A DNA stretch of 11,944 nt from Synergistaceae bacterium (GTDB lineage: Bacteria; Synergistota; Synergistia; Synergistales; Aminobacteriaceae). The DNA is taken from assembly GCA_009784305.1 (NCBI GenBank), contig WRBZ01000013.1:1-11944 (forward strand). Direction: 5' to 3'. The notes under the pieces are model-generated. The model did not search any database. It had not been told where the DNA came from and worked only from the letters and a program-made list of their open reading frames with translations. Made by a program: the position numbers and the translations under genes. Shown here piece after piece: positions 8,583 through 11,944 of the stretch (the first letter of the stretch is position 1; every line of letters starts with the position of its first letter).

Positions 8583-11285
8583 TTACAAACGCCTGATACT
8601 TTCCATATTATTTTTTATACGCTCTATCTGCGCTTGCGCTTCAATGCTCCGCTGTCTTTCCTGCTCAACGACTTCAGCCGGTGCGCGGCTTATAAAACTT
8701 TCATTTCCAAGCTTGGAAAGATTCACCGAAAGGTTCTTTTGAAGCGCTTCCATATCTTTTTCCAAGCGTTTTATTTCGGAATCTATATCAAGTATATCAC
8801 CAACAAAAAGATATATTTCAGCAAACGCAGTAACCTCTGACAAACATCCGCCAGTTTTCTTTTCGCCTGCATCGCTCATAAATTCTATATCCTTAACTTT
8901 ACACAGCATAGCCAACTGAGATTTATTTGATGCCAAAATATCTGAGTATTCTTTATTCTCGGTTTGTATATAAACAGAGTTTACCAATTGCTGAGGGGTT
9001 AATCCGGCTTCCGCCCGAAGATTTCTTATAACCCTTACAGTTTCCTGCAGGAAAATCATTTCATTCTTTGATGATTCAAAGCGAAAACATTCGTCCCTCA
9101 CAGGCCATTCAGATATAACTATCGGTTTCCCGCACCCCTTCTCTCCATATCCGAAAGCGTCCCAAAGCTCTTCTGTCACAAACGGAGTAAAAGGGTGCAA
9201 TAAAAGGAGAACAGAATGAAAAACATGTTCAAGAACAGCTTGAGAAGCATTTCTGCGTTTATCTCCCTCGTCTCCGTGTAAGGACGGTTTCGCCATCTCA
9301 ATATACCAATCGCAGATATCTCCCCACACGAAATCATAAAGCGACCGGGCTGCTTCCCCAATATTGTATTCGTCAATGAGTTTTGTAGTACTTTCTATGA
9401 CGTCCTGCGTCCTGTCAAGAATCCAGCGGTCATGTAAACGAAGGTCAGAAAAGATAATTTCCTTTTTTTCATCGTCCAGATTCATAAGCGCAAATCGGGC
9501 TGCATTCCAAAGCTTATTCATAAAGAAACGAAATGTTTCAATTTTAGAACTGCTTAAAAGGATATCCCTTCCCTGGGTTGATAGAGCCGCAAGCGCCATT
9601 CTCAATCCATCAGCGCCATATTTATCTATCATATCAAGCGGGTCAATAACATTTCCGCTTGATTTACTCATCTTATGCCCTTTTTCATCTCTGATAAGGG
9701 AATGGATATATACATCCTTAAAAGGCACCTCATCCATAAACTCAAGCCCCATCATTATCATTCTCGAAACCCAAAAGAAGATAATATCGAAACCTGTGAC
9801 CATTAAGGACGTTGGATAATAATACTCCAAATCCGGATTCTTTTCTGGCCATCCCATCGTCGAAAAAGGCCATAGTGCGCTACTGAACCATGTATCCAAA
9901 ACATCCTCGTCCTGAACTATATTAATACTGCCGCATTTTTCACATTCAGCCGGATCGTTTTCATATACGGTGATATGCCCACAGTCCTGACAAGTCCAGG
10001 CAGGTATGCGGTGTCCCCACCATATTTGCCTGGATATACACCAATCGCGAACATTTTCCATCCACTGAAAATAAGTCTTCTCCCACTGCTCGGGAAACCA
10101 TTTGATAAGCCCATCTTTTACTACCTTTACTCCCCTATCGGCAAGCGGTTTCGTACGGACAAACCATTGCTCGGATAAGAACGGCTCAACAGTTGTGCGG
10201 CACCTTTGACAATGACCCAAAGAATGGATGATTTCTTCCACCTTTACCATCAATCCAAGTTTACTTATATCTTCTGAGGTTTTTTTGCGCGCCTCTTCAA
10301 TGGTTAGCCCTTGATAGGACAGCGCGTTTTCATTCATTATCCCTTTGCTGTCAATAACCTGAAGCTGCTCCAAGTCATGTCTTTTACCAACCAGATAGTC
10401 AACTGCATCATGAGCGGGAGTTATTTTGACATAACCCGTGCCAAATTCAGGATCAACCATGTTATCCTCTATTATTGGAACTATTCTGCCAGTCAGCGGT
10501 ACTCTTACTTTCCTTCCAACAAACCGGCTGTTTTCCGATCTTGGATGAACCGCTACGGCGACATCTCCAAGTATAGTTTCAGGCCTCGTCGTAGTAATAA
10601 TGATACCGTCATCTTTAGCGCCTTCTCCATCCGCGAAAGGATATTTCACATAGTAAAATTTGCCGTTTACATCCTCATACTCCACTTCAAGGTCGGATAT
10701 TGCGGTATGGCATCGGGAACACCAGTTTATTATATATTTACCCTTGTATATCAGGTCCTTTTTGTACAGCCTCACGAAAACTTCACGCACAGCTTTTGAA
10801 AGCCCGTCGTCAAGTGTAAACCTCTCGCGGCTCCAGTCGCAGGAATTTCCAAGACGCTTCATTTGCTTTATTATTCGGTTTCCATAAAGCTCCTTCCATT
10901 CCCAAACTTTTTGTACAAATTTTTCCCTGCCTAGAGAATGACGCGTAGCCCCCCCTTTTTCTATATCCCTTTCCACAACGTTCTGGGTGGCTATTCCCGC
11001 ATGGTCGGTCCCCGGCAACCATAACACATCATATCCCTGCATTCTCCGCGTACGGCAGAGTATATCCTGAAAGGTATTGTTAAAAGCATGTCCCATATGC
11101 AAAGAACCGGTTACGTTCGGCGGAGGGATTACAATTGAAAAGTGTCCCTTCGGGGATGGAGCGCCGTCTTGGGGGGAATTAACAGTTTTAGCTACAAATA
11201 AATCTTTACTTATCCAGTCATCGTACCATTTTTGTTCTATTCCTTCAGGGCTGTACGATTTTTCCAGATCTCTGTTGCGTTTCAT
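8583..11285 (-). CDS. valS: Valyl-tRNA synthetase
   Basis: This class Ia synthetase charges tRNA-Val in the cytoplasm. The 900-residue protein has the 'HMGH' form of the HIGH motif (63-66), 'WLPGTDHAGIATQ', and a CP1 editing domain with 'TTTRPETILGD' (231-241) and 'AHDAVDY' (291-297). 'WCISRQIWWGHRIP' follows, with a zinc-ribbon-like CxxC pair (Cys432/Cys435 and Cys448/Cys451), the 'KMSKS' loop (538-542), an anticodon-binding domain and the C-terminal coiled-coil arm (about 830-900) typical of ValRS. It is full length. ATG 11285 follows a good GAGGAG ribosome binding site by nine bases. The 69-base gap upstream is too short for a T-box leader. It heads the tightly spaced valS-folC-pfkA run. 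Confidence 0.98.
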   Translation of the reverse strand: MKRNRDLEKSYSPEGIEQKWYDDWISKDLFVAKTVNSPQDGAPSPKGHFSIVIPPPNVTGSLHMGHAFNNTFQDILCRTRRMQGYDVLWLPGTDHAGIATQNVVERDIEKGGATRHSLGREKFVQKVWEWKELYGNRIIKQMKRLGNSCDWSRERFTLDDGLSKAVREVFVRLYKKDLIYKGKYIINWCSRCHTAISDLEVEYEDVNGKFYYVKYPFADGEGAKDDGIIITTTRPETILGDVAVAVHPRSENSRFVGRKVRVPLTGRIVPIIEDNMVDPEFGTGYVKITPAHDAVDYLVGKRHDLEQLQVIDSKGIMNENALSYQGLTIEEARKKTSEDISKLGLMVKVEEIIHSLGHCQRCRTTVEPFLSEQWFVRTKPLADRGVKVVKDGLIKWFPEQWEKTYFQWMENVRDWCISRQIWWGHRIPAWTCQDCGHITVYENDPAECEKCGSINIVQDEDVLDTWFSSALWPFSTMGWPEKNPDLEYYYPTSLMVTGFDIIFFWVSRMIMMGLEFMDEVPFKDVYIHSLIRDEKGHKMSKSSGNVIDPLDMIDKYGADGLRMALAALSTQGRDILLSSSKIETFRFFMNKLWNAARFALMNLDDEKKEIIFSDLRLHDRWILDRTQDVIESTTKLIDEYNIGEAARSLYDFVWGDICDWYIEMAKPSLHGDEGDKRRNASQAVLEHVFHSVLLLLHPFTPFVTEELWDAFGYGEKGCGKPIVISEWPVRDECFRFESSKNEMIFLQETVRVIRNLRAEAGLTPQQLVNSVYIQTENKEYSDILASNKSQLAMLCKVKDIEFMSDAGEKKTGGCLSEVTAFAEIYLFVGDILDIDSEIKRLEKDMEALQKNLSVNLSKLGNESFISRAPAEVVEQERQRSIEAQAQIERIKNNMESIRRL

Positions 11286-11354
11286 AATCCAATCTCCTCA
11301 ATTCGTGTATCATATTTCTCCATAAACATCAGACGGCGGATGGCTAAATGCCGC

Positions 11355-11944
11355 TCATACGTTATTTGTTTTTAAGTATTCCTTATAAAATCTGTTGTTC
11401 ACAGCGAGCAAAGCAGGCGTATCGAGATTATAAGGGCATTTGTTCTTACAGGAATCACAATGCAGACATTTATCTATAAGAGCCATATTATACTGCCATT
11501 CCGGAGTAGTATAAAGCTCTGCCGGCATTCTGCCAAGGAAAAGCTTCATACGCGCGGCAGTCACTATTGGAATACCTACAGGACAAGGCAGACAATACCC
11601 GCAGCCGCGGCAAAATGACATACCAAGCTCCATTTTTTCCTGCTCGATTTCCTCCAAGAGCTTTGAGTCCAATACCGGAGGGTTGTTTTCATAAGAAATC
11701 CATTCTTCAAGTTCCTCAATACTCTGTATACCCCAAATTGGAACAACATTTTCGTATGCGCGCAGAAAAGCGAAAGCGCCCCGTGTATTTCGTATAAGCC
11801 CCCCCGACATGGCTTTCATGGCTATAAGCCCAACGTCATGTTCCTTACATATTGGGATAATATCTAAATCTCTTTGAACCGAAAGGCATGAAAGCGGATA
11901 TTGAACTGTATCATACAAACCGGACGTTGCTCCTTGTATTGCGA
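11355..11944 (-). CDS. Aldo/keto reductase with C-terminal iron-sulfur clusters, N-terminus outside the window
   Basis: This fragment is the C-terminal part of an oxidoreductase of the aldo/keto reductase superfamily. The frame is open to the window edge; a TTG at 11918 is internal, not a start. The first part holds the end of the barrel: 'DTVQYPLS', 'ICKEHDVGLIAMKAMSGGLI' and 'VPIWGIQSIEELEEWI', which match the last strands and helices of the family. The C-terminal portion adds two ferredoxin-like cysteine sets of pattern CxxCxxCxxxCP (codons at 11612-11583 and 11468-11436), enough to bind two [4Fe-4S] clusters. Such fused reductases are found mainly in anaerobes, and their substrates are mostly unknown. 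It ends with TGA 69 bases before valS, on the same strand; I see no convincing terminator in that gap. Confidence 0.92.
   Translation of the reverse strand, partial: AIQGATSGLYDTVQYPLSCLSVQRDLDIIPICKEHDVGLIAMKAMSGGLIRNTRGAFAFLRAYENVVPIWGIQSIEELEEWISYENNPPVLDSKLLEEIEQEKMELGMSFCRGCGYCLPCPVGIPIVTAARMKLFLGRMPAELYTTPEWQYNMALIDKCLHCDSCKNKCPYNLDTPALLAVNNRFYKEYLKTNNV

Noticed and set aside
9364..10799. Plus-strand open frames of 150-160 codons opposite valS
   Set aside because: They lie wholly within a full-length valS with continuous family motifs, and their translations show no recognisable domain.
11310..11315. TATGAT as a valS promoter -10
   Set aside because: It matches five of six, but no -35 appears 16 to 18 bases upstream and there is no TGn extension. 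It is too weak to list as a feature.
11286..11354. T-box or other riboswitch upstream of valS
   Set aside because: The gap is only 69 bases, far too short for a T-box leader, and no specifier-like structure or terminator is visible.
11328..11354. GC-rich inverted repeat (GCGG...CCGC) after the reductase stop as a terminator
   Set aside because: The stem is only about four base pairs with a long loop, and no T-tract follows on the minus strand.
11916..11918. TTG at 11918 as the start of a short iron-sulfur protein
   Set aside because: The frame is open to the window edge, and the residues before and after it continue the aldo/keto reductase barrel, so the codon is an internal Leu.

Overview
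The window is a compact, single-strand block of housekeeping genes. Every gene I can support lies on the minus strand, so the transcription order runs from base 11944 down to base 1: the C-terminal part of an iron-sulfur aldo/keto reductase, valS, folC, pfkA, a small membrane-anchored protein of unknown function, rho, a LysM/M23 cell-wall peptidase, pyrG, an exported protein of unknown function, and the start of a second exported protein that runs off the window. Intergenic gaps are 1 to 133 bases, and no stretch over 300 bases lacks a gene. I see no RNA gene, insertion sequence, CRISPR array or prophage part.

The DNA is moderately AT-rich. The aldo/keto reductase with two ferredoxin-like cysteine clusters points to an anaerobe. 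Rho, several exported proteins and a LysM/M23 envelope peptidase fit a bacterium with a developed envelope. Synergistota, or a deep-branching anaerobic clostridial or diderm lineage, is my best guess, but no marker here proves the phylum.

Layout: bases 11355-11944 hold the reductase fragment. Bases 5785-11285 hold valS, folC, pfkA and the 148-residue protein, with gaps of 12 to 45 bases, so they look like one operon that continues 47 bases later into rho. A 133-base gap after rho contains a hairpin and a good extended -10 promoter, which starts a second unit with the M23 peptidase. A strong intrinsic-terminator structure separates the peptidase from pyrG. pyrG is followed after a single base by the exported 340-residue protein and then by the partial signal-peptide gene.

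The two most interesting observations both concern pyrG. (1) The terminator hairpin ends only two bases before the pyrG ribosome binding site. Any transcript that starts upstream of the hairpin must therefore read through it, which suggests an attenuator. (2) The encoded CTP synthase keeps its synthetase core and the glutaminase nucleophile Cys, but the catalytic-triad His is Gln, and the conserved glutamine-binding/lid loop is rewritten at several positions. This suggests a weakened glutaminase or an ammonia-dependent enzyme. A third observation is that the 340-residue exported protein carries two adjacent gap-free 20-residue repeats and a C-terminal half that resembles VirB10/TrbI-type periplasmic domains.
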